64,000 nucleotides of DNA from Streptomyces sp. D2-8 (GTDB taxonomy: Bacteria > Actinomycetota > Actinomycetes > Streptomycetales > Streptomycetaceae), in contig NZ_JAAHBP010000003.1 of assembly GCF_023184515.1 (NCBI RefSeq), forward strand, positions 372,001-436,000. The letters run 5' to 3'. Below the pieces are notes generated by a model, which was not told the DNA's origin, did not search any database, and saw only the letters and a list, made by a program, of their open reading frames with translations. Below, piece after piece: positions 30,353-38,101 of the stretch. How positions within the stretch are numbered: position 1 is the first letter of the stretch; each line of letters opens with the position of its first letter. The position numbers and the translations under genes are program-made.

Positions 30353-30673
30353 TCACCCCGAAGGTGCGTCGGGCGCCGCGCCCTCCGGACCGTGCACCGG
30401 GACCAGCTCGGCGAGGCCCGAGACGGTCAGCACCGGCGTCAGCAGAGGCGGCACGATCAGTTCCAGACCACCGGCGCTGCGGGCGAACAGCACATTCAGG
30501 CCCGCGCTGTCGAGATACCCGACTCCCGTCAGGTCCACGACGACACTCCCGCCGGCATCGTCCAGGGCGGCTGCCAGATCATCGGCATTGCTCTGATCGA
30601 TCTCACCGACGACCGTCAGGACGCAGGTGCCGTCGGCGCGCCGCGTGGGGGTCAGGGTGAGCGGACTGGTCAT
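30353..30673 (-). CDS. STAS-domain anti-sigma factor antagonist
   Basis: The 106-residue SpoIIAA-type antagonist has the phospho-site serine in VGYLDSAGLNVLF. Its ATG overlaps the stop of the upstream 1379-residue signalling protein (TGATG) and is preceded by GAGGA, so the two are translationally coupled. That partner carries both a PP2C phosphatase and an anti-sigma-type kinase domain, the two activities that switch such antagonists on and off. Confidence 0.88.
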   Translation of the reverse strand: MTSPLTLTPTRRADGTCVLTVVGEIDQSNADDLAAALDDAGGSVVVDLTGVGYLDSAGLNVLFARSAGGLELIVPPLLTPVLTVSGLAELVPVHGPEGAAPDAPSG

Positions 30674-33600
30674 CAGGTGGTCCTCGTGTGCATGTCGACG
30701 ACGGTGCCGTCCGGGCCCGGAGTGATGGTGACCTGCTGCATCAGTGCCCGCATCAGCTGCACGCCGCGGCCGCGGTGCCGGTTCAGCTCGGGCCGCGGCT
30801 CCTTCCAGCGGCCGGTGTCGGTGACGGTGACACACAGATCGTGGGTGTGGGCCCGGGCGCTCATGCGGATGGTCCCGCCGGGCCGGTCGCGGTGCCCGTG
30901 CTCAATGGCGTTGGCGCACGCCTCACCCACCGCGACCAGGACGTTCTGGACCGTGTGCCGGGGGACCCCGCACTGGTCCAGCCAGTCCCGCAGGGCCCTG
31001 CGCACCACGGCGAGCTGCGCGGACTCGGCGGGGAACGTCACCTCCAGCGGCGCGGGGCGGCGGTACAGCAGAAGAGCCACGTCATCGGAGTACCCACCCT
31101 CGGGCTCGAGGCTCCTCATGATCCGCGTGGCCAGCTCCTCCACCCCGGCGTCCCGCCCCTCCCGCACCGCCCGGCCGGCCTCTTCCATGCCGACGGCCAG
31201 GGAGCGGCGACGGCGCTCGACGAGGCCGTCCGTGTACAGCAGCAAGGTGGCCCGACCCGGCACCGTGCACGCCCCCTCCGGCCGCGCCCGCCCGGGACGG
31301 ACCGCCAGCGGCAGGGCGCGGCCCTCCTCCAGCAGCCGGACGGTGCCGTCGGGAAGGGAGAGGATCCCCGGCGGGTGGCCCGCACTCGAATAGACCAGCC
31401 GCCCGGTGTCCGGCTCCAGGACACCGCAGAACACGGTCGTGCACACGGCGCCGGAAATGCCCGCGGCGAACTGGTCCAGCGCCATCAGGGCGCGAGCCGG
31501 GTCCGGCTCGCGCAGCAGCAGCGCCCGGCACGCGCTGCGCAGCTGTCCCATGACGCTGGCCGCCTCCAGGCCGTGGCCGACGCAGTCGCCGACGACGATG
31601 CCGATACGGCCGTCGGGCAGGCTCACCGTGTCGTACCAGTCGCCGCCCACCTCGAGGGGCCGGGTGGCGGGCTCGTAGCGCACGGCGAAGCCCGCGGGGA
31701 GATCGGCCGGGCCCAGGATGGCGCGCTGCAGGGCGATGGCCGTCTCGCGCTGCTGGTCGATCCGGTGGACGCGGACCAGCCCTTGGGAGAGGTGCCCGGC
31801 CAGCAGGGTCAGCAGCAGCTGGTCCTCGCCGGTGAAGGGCCGCCGCTCGCCCAGGTCCACCCAGAGCGCCAGCGGACCGTCGGGATGTCCGAGGAGGATG
31901 CCGGCCCCGCCCTCGGTGACGACCGGGGTCAGTGTGGGCTGCCGCCGCAGTTCCTCGAGGAAGCGCCGGCGCTCCGCGGGCAGGTCCGGCCACGTCAGGG
32001 ACGGCTCGGTGGCGGTCACGACCGGTTCGCCGCCCTGGCCGAACACGCCGGCCAGCACGCTCCGTGCCCGCCACAGCTCCTTGAGCCCGCGCAGCGCGCC
32101 GGCGAGTGCTGCGGACAGTCCGGCCGCCTCCGACAGGCGCGTACTCAGGGCCGCCAGGGCGGTCTCCCGCTGGACGGCGTAGTGCTCCGCGGTCACGTCC
32201 CGGAAGGTGCCCACGGTCATCCGGCGCCCGGTGTCGGGGTCCTCGGCCGTGTTGAACGTGGCGCTCACCCACAGCCGATGACCGTCACGGTGCCGCACGG
32301 GGATGGTGCGGGTCTCACGCGAACCGCTCGTCAGCCGGTCGAAGGCCACCCCTGCCTGCCGGTACGCCTCCGGATCGGTGTCCGCTTCGGGCCACCAGGG
32401 ATGCACGGGCCGGTACGGCAGCCCCTCGGGCGGGTAACCGAGCATCTCGGTGAACGCCGAGTTGATCTCGATGACCGCCCCTTCCTCGTCGCAGACGAAG
32501 AACGCCTCCTGGAGCGAGTCGATCAGGGCGTTGCGCCACCGCAGATGATGCGTGCGCAGCCGCGCCAGTTCCACGTTCGCGCGGACCCGGGCCAGCAGCT
32601 CGGCGGCGGCGAACGGCTTCACGAGATAGTCGTCGGCGCCCGCCTGCAACCCCTCGATGGAAGCCTCCTGACCGGCGCGGGCCGACAGCAGCACCACGGG
32701 AATCGACGCCGTGCGCGGGTCGGAGCGGAGCGCCGCGACCAGCGCCAGTCCGTCCAGACCCGGCATCATCACGTCACTGACCACGAGGTCGGGCGGGTCG
32801 GCCCGCACGGCGTCCAGGGCGCTCATCCCGTCGGTGACGGCGGCGACCCGGTACCCGGCACCCGTCAGCAGGCGCTGCAGGTACTCGCGCATGTCGGCGT
32901 TGTCGTCGGCGACCACCACCCGCGCGGCGCCCACGGCCGCGGGAGCGCCCTCGGGCGCCTGCGTCACGGCCGTCACCGCGGAGGAGGCGTCCGGCAGCCA
33001 GCGGAGCGCCTCCTGCACATACGGGTCCGCGGCCGAGACGGGGGCCGCTGCGGTGGTGGCGGCCACGCCGTCGGCGGGCGGATGCGCGGTACCGAAGGGC
33101 AACCGGACGGTGAACGTGGTGCCCCGCCCCTCGGCGCTGTCCGCGGTGACCGTCCCGCCGTGCAGGCCGACCAGCTCCTTGACGAGGGCGAGGCCGATGC
33201 CGCTGCCCTCGTTGGACCTGGAGCGGGTGCTCTCGATCCGGTGGAACCGCTCGAACAGCCTCGGCATCTCCTCGGCGGGCACCCCGATGCCGGTGTCGGA
33301 CACGGTGACCCGGGCCTGGCCGTCCACCGCGCGTACCGCGACGCGGATCGTGCCCTCGAAGGTGAACTTCAGCGCGTTGCTGAGCAGATTCAGCATCACC
33401 TTCTCCCACATGCCGCGGTCCAGATGCACGGGCCGGTCCAGCGGCGGGCAGTCCACCTCGAAGGCCAGCCCCGCCTTGTCGATGGCGGAGCGGAAGACGC
33501 TCGCCAGCTCCGCGGTGACGGCGGCCAGGTCGACCGGCTCGTACGCCGCCCGCATGCGGCCCGCCTCGATGCGGGAGAAGTCCAGCAGCGCGTTGACGAG

Positions 33601-34812
33601 CTTGCCCATCCGCAGCCCGTTGCGGCGGATGGCCTGCAGCTCCTCCCGCAGCCCCGGGTCGTCGCCCCACCGGGTGAGCAGCTCCTGCACCGGCCCCATG
33701 ATCAGGGTGAGAGGAGTGCGGAACTCGTGGCTGATGTTGGAGAAGAACGCCGTCTTCGCCCGGTCCAGCTCGGCCAGCTCCTCGGCCCGGCGCTGCTGCG
33801 CCGCGTAACTGCGTGCGCTGCCGATGCCGGCCGCCACATGACCGGCGACCAGTTCGACGAAGCCGCGGTGGGTGTCGTCCGGCGGACGGTACCGATTGAG
33901 CCCTGCCACGAGGAACCCGTACGGCGAGTCGCCCTGGCGCAGCAGCGGCACCACCAGCGCCTGGGCAGGGGGCCGTGGCCAGGCACCGGCGGGCAGGTCG
34001 TCGAACGCGGGGCCGGCCAGGTCCACGAGCACGTGCTCGCCCCGGGCCAGCCGTCCGGCCGGCCACGCGGCGCCGGGATCGTCGCACCGTACGACCGCGG
34101 GCGCGGCCGGGTGGCCGGCGGCGATACCCGTGGCGACGGACAGGCGCGCCGAGCCGTCGTCCTGGAACAGGTAGGTACAGGTGAACGGCAGGTCCCGGGG
34201 ATTGCGCTCGAGCTGCCGGGCGGCGAAGTCCAGCATCTCCTGCTCGGTACGCGCCACGCTGGGGTCGGAGCCCAGATCGCGCAGCGTGGCCATCCGCCGG
34301 TCACCGACGACCCGCGTGGTCTCCTCGCTGACCACGCACAGCATCCCCACGACCGCGCCGCGATCGTCCCGCAGCGGGCTGTAGGAGAAGGTGTGATACG
34401 TCTCCTCCGGGTATCCCGACCGCTCCAGGAACAGCAGCAGACCCTCGTCCCAGGTGGCCCGTCCCGTGGTCAGCACGGTGTCGATGCGGGGCCTGGCGTC
34501 GTCCCAGACCTCGGCCCACACCTCACGGGCGGGACGGCCGAGCGCCCAGGGGTACTTGCGCCCGAGCGTGTCGCGGCGGTAGGCGTCGTTGCAGAAGAAC
34601 GTCAGGTCCGGCCCCCACGCCATCCACATCGAGAAACGGGACGACAGCAGGGTGCTCACGGCCGTCCTCAGGCTCTGCGGCCAGGTGCCGGGCGGGCCCA
34701 GGGGAGTGGCGGACCAGTCCACCGCGGCGAGATCCGCGCCGACCGCGTCGTCGGCGGAGAAGACGTCGGTGCGGGGCGGGGGTCTGTGCCCCGCGTCGTC
34801 CTGTCCGGCCAT
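30673..34812 (-). CDS. Hybrid histidine kinase / receiver / PP2C phosphatase / anti-sigma kinase fusion
   Basis: This 1379-residue protein joins two signalling paradigms. Domains in order are: PAS (about 30-170), GAF (about 190-345), histidine kinase with H-box FFSNISHEFRTPL, N-box NLLSNALKF and GSGIGLALVKEL, receiver with VVSDVMMPGLDG and YLVKPF, a second PAS, a short GAF, a SpoIIE/PP2C phosphatase (GGDWYD, GDCVGHG, AGHPPG), and a C-terminal HATPase of the anti-sigma type (GEACANAIEHGH). No membrane helices are seen. I use ATG 34812 (MAGQDDAGH) because GAGGAA precedes it. It is coupled to a STAS antagonist, so phosphatase and kinase probably act on that protein under control of the receiver. 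Confidence 0.9.
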   Translation of the reverse strand: MAGQDDAGHRPPPRTDVFSADDAVGADLAAVDWSATPLGPPGTWPQSLRTAVSTLLSSRFSMWMAWGPDLTFFCNDAYRRDTLGRKYPWALGRPAREVWAEVWDDARPRIDTVLTTGRATWDEGLLLFLERSGYPEETYHTFSYSPLRDDRGAVVGMLCVVSEETTRVVGDRRMATLRDLGSDPSVARTEQEMLDFAARQLERNPRDLPFTCTYLFQDDGSARLSVATGIAAGHPAAPAVVRCDDPGAAWPAGRLARGEHVLVDLAGPAFDDLPAGAWPRPPAQALVVPLLRQGDSPYGFLVAGLNRYRPPDDTHRGFVELVAGHVAAGIGSARSYAAQQRRAEELAELDRAKTAFFSNISHEFRTPLTLIMGPVQELLTRWGDDPGLREELQAIRRNGLRMGKLVNALLDFSRIEAGRMRAAYEPVDLAAVTAELASVFRSAIDKAGLAFEVDCPPLDRPVHLDRGMWEKVMLNLLSNALKFTFEGTIRVAVRAVDGQARVTVSDTGIGVPAEEMPRLFERFHRIESTRSRSNEGSGIGLALVKELVGLHGGTVTADSAEGRGTTFTVRLPFGTAHPPADGVAATTAAAPVSAADPYVQEALRWLPDASSAVTAVTQAPEGAPAAVGAARVVVADDNADMREYLQRLLTGAGYRVAAVTDGMSALDAVRADPPDLVVSDVMMPGLDGLALVAALRSDPRTASIPVVLLSARAGQEASIEGLQAGADDYLVKPFAAAELLARVRANVELARLRTHHLRWRNALIDSLQEAFFVCDEEGAVIEINSAFTEMLGYPPEGLPYRPVHPWWPEADTDPEAYRQAGVAFDRLTSGSRETRTIPVRHRDGHRLWVSATFNTAEDPDTGRRMTVGTFRDVTAEHYAVQRETALAALSTRLSEAAGLSAALAGALRGLKELWRARSVLAGVFGQGGEPVVTATEPSLTWPDLPAERRRFLEELRRQPTLTPVVTEGGAGILLGHPDGPLALWVDLGERRPFTGEDQLLLTLLAGHLSQGLVRVHRIDQQRETAIALQRAILGPADLPAGFAVRYEPATRPLEVGGDWYDTVSLPDGRIGIVVGDCVGHGLEAASVMGQLRSACRALLLREPDPARALMALDQFAAGISGAVCTTVFCGVLEPDTGRLVYSSAGHPPGILSLPDGTVRLLEEGRALPLAVRPGRARPEGACTVPGRATLLLYTDGLVERRRRSLAVGMEEAGRAVREGRDAGVEELATRIMRSLEPEGGYSDDVALLLYRRPAPLEVTFPAESAQLAVVRRALRDWLDQCGVPRHTVQNVLVAVGEACANAIEHGHRDRPGGTIRMSARAHTHDLCVTVTDTGRWKEPRPELNRHRGRGVQLMRALMQQVTITPGPDGTVVDMHTRTT

Positions 34813-34956
34813 GCGCTTCCTCGCTCCCGGTGTCCGCCGAATCGTGCGGCCCGCGCGCGGCGATCCGCCCTCCCCATCCCCTGCTGGTGCCCGGAAGCCC
34901 GACGCATGCACCTCCTGACCCTCACATCCTCGCGCGCCGTCACACGGCACGCGTGA

Positions 34957-35601
34957 CCGGCCGACGGGCCCGGCTCACGCCTCCAGGAGATCCGGCCCAC
35001 GTGGGCGTTCATCCTGGGCGATGTCTGCGGACGCGGGGCCAAGGCCGCCACCACGACCGCCCTGGTCCGCCACACCGCCCGCGCCGTCGCGGCACTGCTC
35101 GACGACCCCGTCGACGTCGTCCGGGCCGTCGACAAGGCGCTGCACGACCGCGACCACCACCGGGACAACGGTATGACCCTCGGCTACGGCCACCTGGAAC
35201 CGGTCGCCGACGGCCTCGCCGTCCACCTCGTCCGCGCCGGCCACACACCGCCCCTGCTGCTGGACGACCAGCACGCGGTCGGCACGGTGGAGGCGGCCGG
35301 CGGGCTGCTCGGCGTCGGCATCCCGCCCGGGCTCAAGGCCCGCCGTCTCACACTCCGCCCCGGCGCGAGTCTCCTCCTGTACACCGACGGCATCACCGAG
35401 TGCCGTGCCGCCGGTGCCGAGCAGTACGGCGAGACCCGTCTGGCCAAGGCGCTCGCCGCGGCACCGCCGCGGTCCACCGCGGCCGGGATCGTCCGGATCG
35501 TGGCCGTGGACGTCCGCGGCTTCGCGGGCGGCCGGGACGTGGAGGACGACCAGGCGGCGCACGTCATCACCGCGGGCGAACCGGCACCACGCCGCGGCTG
35601 A
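34957..35601 (+). pseudogene. Truncated SpoIIE/PP2C phosphatase
   Basis: The frame opens after an in-frame TGA at 34954 and encodes the last two thirds of a PP2C/SpoIIE phosphatase. Visible motifs are LGDVCGRGAKAATTTALVRHT, VRAGHTPPLLL, LLLYTDGITECR and a VEDDQAAHVI ending. The first metal-binding motif (GGDWYD-like) and any sensor domain are missing, and no start codon with a ribosome-binding site precedes the conserved part; the first ATG is at 35173. It is most likely a 5'-deleted remnant abutting the divergent hybrid kinase gene. Confidence 0.75.
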
Positions 35602-35765
35602 GCGCCCGAGGGAGTCCGGCGAGCGCCGGCACCGGTGGCACCGGAGGCCGTCGGAGGGCCCGCTGCTCCCGCCCGCCACGGGGAGGGGAGAACCGCTCTG
35701 TCACTAGAATGAAAAGCGCAGGTACCCCGTCGTGAAGGCAGGGGCGTCCGGACGGGAGGACGGCC

Positions 35766-36407
35766 GTGCAACAGGTAGCCGGTGTCAGTGGCGACGAGGC
35801 CGACACCCTGACCGGAGTGTTCGTCTACCGCGTGCCGGAGGACACCTGGTGGTGGTCCGACGAGCTGTACCGTCTGCTCGGCCACGCCCCGGACTCGGTG
35901 GTACCGACGAGCGCGCTGTTCCGCGAGCACTGGCATCCCGACGACCTCGAGCGGGTGGAGAACGCGCTGGCGGCCGTGCGCGCGGACGGCAGACCGTTCG
36001 GCTGCTACCACCGCGTCATGGACACCTCAGGTGCGGAGCACGCCGTCGTGCTGGTGGCCGACGGCCGGACGGACGACCGCGGCAGCGTGGTGACGCTGCG
36101 AGGTTTCGTCATCGACGTGACCGAGTCCCTGGTCTCCCACGCCCGGGATCTCGCGGAGAGCGACGTCACCAGGGCCAGGGTCAGCCAGCAGGACATCGAT
36201 CTGGCGCGAGGCATCCTGATGGCCCAGTACGGCGTGGACGCCGACGTCGCCTTGCGTCTGCTGCGCCGCCGGTCCCAGGACACCAACCGCAAGGTCCGGG
36301 ATCTGGCCCGGGAACTCCTGGCAGCGGCCCCCACACCGCCGGGGGAGGCGCGGCAGGACGTGTCGCGCCGGTTCGGTTCGGTCCTGTACGCACGGGAGAC
36401 CGACTGA
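35766..36407 (+). CDS. PAS-ANTAR putative antiterminator
   Basis: The 213-residue protein starts with GTG after GGAGG. Residues 15-125 form a PAS domain (FVYRVPEDTWWWSDELYRLLG, HPDDLERV, GFVIDVTE). Residues 135-190 form an ANTAR domain with the alanine/leucine pattern DIDLARGILMAQYGVDADVALRLLRRRSQ. ANTAR proteins bind tandem hairpins in nascent RNA and prevent termination in response to the sensor domain. The RNA target is not evident here. Streptomyces carry many such PAS-ANTAR proteins near stress genes. Confidence 0.85.
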   Translation: MQQVAGVSGDEADTLTGVFVYRVPEDTWWWSDELYRLLGHAPDSVVPTSALFREHWHPDDLERVENALAAVRADGRPFGCYHRVMDTSGAEHAVVLVADGRTDDRGSVVTLRGFVIDVTESLVSHARDLAESDVTRARVSQQDIDLARGILMAQYGVDADVALRLLRRRSQDTNRKVRDLARELLAAAPTPPGEARQDVSRRFGSVLYARETD

Positions 36408-36585
36408 ACGCGCCGGCGCACGCGAACCGGCCGGGCGCCGCCCGGTGCATCCGATCGCGGCGGCGGGACCGAAGCAACCGTACAGAGCAGTTCGTCCCCC
36501 CGGCGCCCACCCGTTCTCCCGCGATACGCCAGGAGCAGCCGGAGGGCTCCGTGAGACGGGCCGACCGACATCCGGAGGTGTGACC

Positions 36586-36765
36586 ATGACCGAGCCACTG
36601 CCCCCGCCCGGAGAGACGCCTCCCGTGGAGGGATCGACGGCCGAGGCCCACCCGGAACGGCCGGACGGTGTCGTCTGGGAGCACCCGCGCGTCTGGCTGT
36701 CCCTGATCGTGATCGGTTGCCTGCTCGTCGCCGCGTTCTTCGTCATACGCATCCTGGGTCTTTGA
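36586..36765 (+). CDS. Small proline-rich single-pass membrane protein
   Basis: The 59-residue protein has a Pro/Glu-rich N-terminus (PLPPPGETPPVEGS) and one C-terminal membrane helix (WLSLIVIGCLLVAAFFVIRIL). GGAGG lies 9 bp before the ATG. It resembles the small Streptomyces DUF6480-type proteins in layout, though I cannot confirm this. One base separates its stop from the damaged tspO-like gene, suggesting former cotranscription. Function unknown. Confidence 0.7.
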   Translation: MTEPLPPPGETPPVEGSTAEAHPERPDGVVWEHPRVWLSLIVIGCLLVAAFFVIRILGL

Positions 36766-36766
36766 G

Positions 36767-37069
36767 GTGGACGCGGCGTCGGACGCCGGAAGCACGTACC
36801 GCTCACTCGACCGTCCCGTGTGGGCCCCGCCCTCCTGGCTGTTCGGCCCGGTCTGGACGGTGCTGTACGCCACCAGCGCCGTCTCCGCCTGGCTCGTGCT
36901 GCGCCGCCGGTCACTGGCGGAGACCAGGGCGGAGGTCGTCTTCTGGAGTGCGCAACTCCTGCTCTTCCGGCGCAGCAGCCGGGCTGCCTCGCTCCTCCTC
37001 GTCCCTTGCGCGCTGTGGGTGCTGTACGCGGCGTCCCTCAACTTCGCCATCTGGCGACTCAATGGCTGA
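36767..37069 (+). pseudogene. TspO/MBR-family protein with internal deletion
   Basis: The start YRSLDRPVWAPPSWLFGPVWTVLYATSA and the end LLLVPCALWVLYAASLNFAIWRLN are clear TspO hallmarks. TspO proteins have about 150-160 residues and five helices; this product has 100. The segment expected after AQLL (NxxWxPLFF...) is gone and RRSSRAA follows directly, and the first helix is also missing. The frame is kept, so a product could be made, but it is probably not a working porphyrin/tryptophan-rich sensor. Confidence 0.65.
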
Positions 37070-37417
37070 CGGCCCGTACTGCTCGATGGGTGATCGGCTG
37101 GACGAGGATGACGCCGTGAGTTGAAAACTTTCAGCAACATCTTGCAGACTCGAAGGAGGGGTTCTCTTTCGGTCTGCTCGACGCCGCGCCCTGACGGCGG
37201 CGAAGTCCCATGACAGGAGTAAGTCCTGTCGCTTCACTCGCAGGAACATCCGTCGGCCCACGCTGCTGAGCTGGCTGTTTATGTGCACGGGGGTCGAGCC
37301 TCGGGTCATTGAAAGCTGTACTGCAAAGATCTGAAAATTGCCGCAAAACTTTTCAGGGCGCTCCGATCCGCGCATACGCTGAGGACGACCGTTCACCCAT
37401 TGAAGGGAAGCAGTGCG
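37070..37417. promoter_or_regulatory. AT-richer upstream region of the amylase-inhibitor gene
   Basis: This gene-free 348 bp is unusually A/T-rich for the window. It holds TGAAAACTTTCA (37126-37137), CTTGCAG shortly after, and an inverted repeat CTGAAAA (37331-37337) / TTTTCAG (37350-37356) about 60 bp before the inhibitor start. CTTGCAG/CTGCAA sequences resemble half-sites seen before Streptomyces amylase genes (MalR type). I see no tRNA or terminator. Confidence 0.45.
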
Positions 37418-37747
37418 ATGCAGCGGTTTGTGCGTTCGACTTTCGTGTTCTGTGCGATGGTTCTGGCCGTGACGACATCCGGCGCGGCGGCTCACGCCGA
37501 ATCCCGGACGGATGCCGGAAACCCGCTCGCCGCACCCGACTGTGTGCGGTTCAGCGCGAGCTGGCGCTACACGCTCGTCACCAGCGACTGCTTCGACACC
37601 CACACCGTGAAGGTCGTGTACCGCGACGGCACCGACGTCCCCTGCCGCCTGGCGCCTCCGGGAGCCCTGATCACCTTCCCTGGGTACGGCACCATGGGCA
37701 ATGAGGTCTTGGGCGTGGACCTGTGCGACACGGGTGAGGGCGCCTGA
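37418..37747 (+). CDS. Secreted alpha-amylase inhibitor, tendamistat family
   Basis: The 109-residue precursor has a signal peptide (basic start, hydrophobic core FVFCAMVLAVTTSG, likely cleavage after AHA-26). The mature part shows the tendamistat pattern: Cys42, W49-R50-Y51, Cys58, Cys76, Cys103. Spacings 16, 18 and 27 are almost those of tendamistat (16, 18, 28), where the WRY triplet inserts into the alpha-amylase active site and the Cys pair 1-2 and 3-4. VKVVYRDGT also matches the family. GAAGGGAAG precedes the ATG. The gene stands alone, upstream of a secreted glucanase. Confidence 0.88.
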   Translation: MQRFVRSTFVFCAMVLAVTTSGAAAHAESRTDAGNPLAAPDCVRFSASWRYTLVTSDCFDTHTVKVVYRDGTDVPCRLAPPGALITFPGYGTMGNEVLGVDLCDTGEGA

Positions 37748-38074
37748 CCGCACCGCGAGGAACGGCGGTCACCTTGGGTGGAGATCCGTGCCCTGGTCCG
37801 GAAGCTGACTGGCCGTCAGTTGTCCGTGTGCTCAGGCATCGAGGCGGGCACTACCCCGTCCCAGGCCGCCTGGCACCGCACGTCGGTCGACCCCTACGAC
37901 ACCCCCGGCACCGACCGCGTGCGGCACCGGTGCGACACGGTCGTAGCCGTCTCGGACTCCTACGAGGATCCCTGCCCCGAGCGCGGGACGCGGCTGTCGC
38001 GGAGTGCGCGCCAGGAACCGATGTTGGCTTGAAGTGTTGACCGTTCGCGGTCACGAGCCTACGTTGACGGCGTC
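37748..38074. other. Gap between inhibitor and glucanase genes
   Basis: An open frame at 37778-38032 (84 codons, GTG start) has Cys and Pro residues but no recognisable family and no good ribosome-binding site. I do not call it a gene. No RNA gene or strong hairpin is seen. Confidence 0.4.
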
Positions 38075-38090
38075 TTGAGAGCGCTCTCAA
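38075..38090. promoter_or_regulatory. Perfect 16-bp palindrome, LacI-type operator, before the glucanase gene
   Basis: TTGAGAGCGCTCTCAA is perfectly symmetric with the central CG step typical of LacI/CebR-family operators. It ends 11 bp before the glucanase ATG and touches its ribosome-binding site AAAGGGG. A sugar-responsive repressor would block the end of the promoter region. Confidence 0.8.
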
Positions 38091-38101
38091 AGGGGTTGCG
38101 C

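Noticed and set aside
30688..34956. 1422-codon plus-strand open frame opposite the hybrid kinase
   Set aside because: Composition shadow. The minus-strand protein has recognisable kinase, receiver, PP2C and ATPase motifs.
37778..38032. 84-codon open frame before the glucanase gene
   Set aside because: GTG start without a convincing ribosome-binding site, no recognisable family, and competing open frames in the same stretch.
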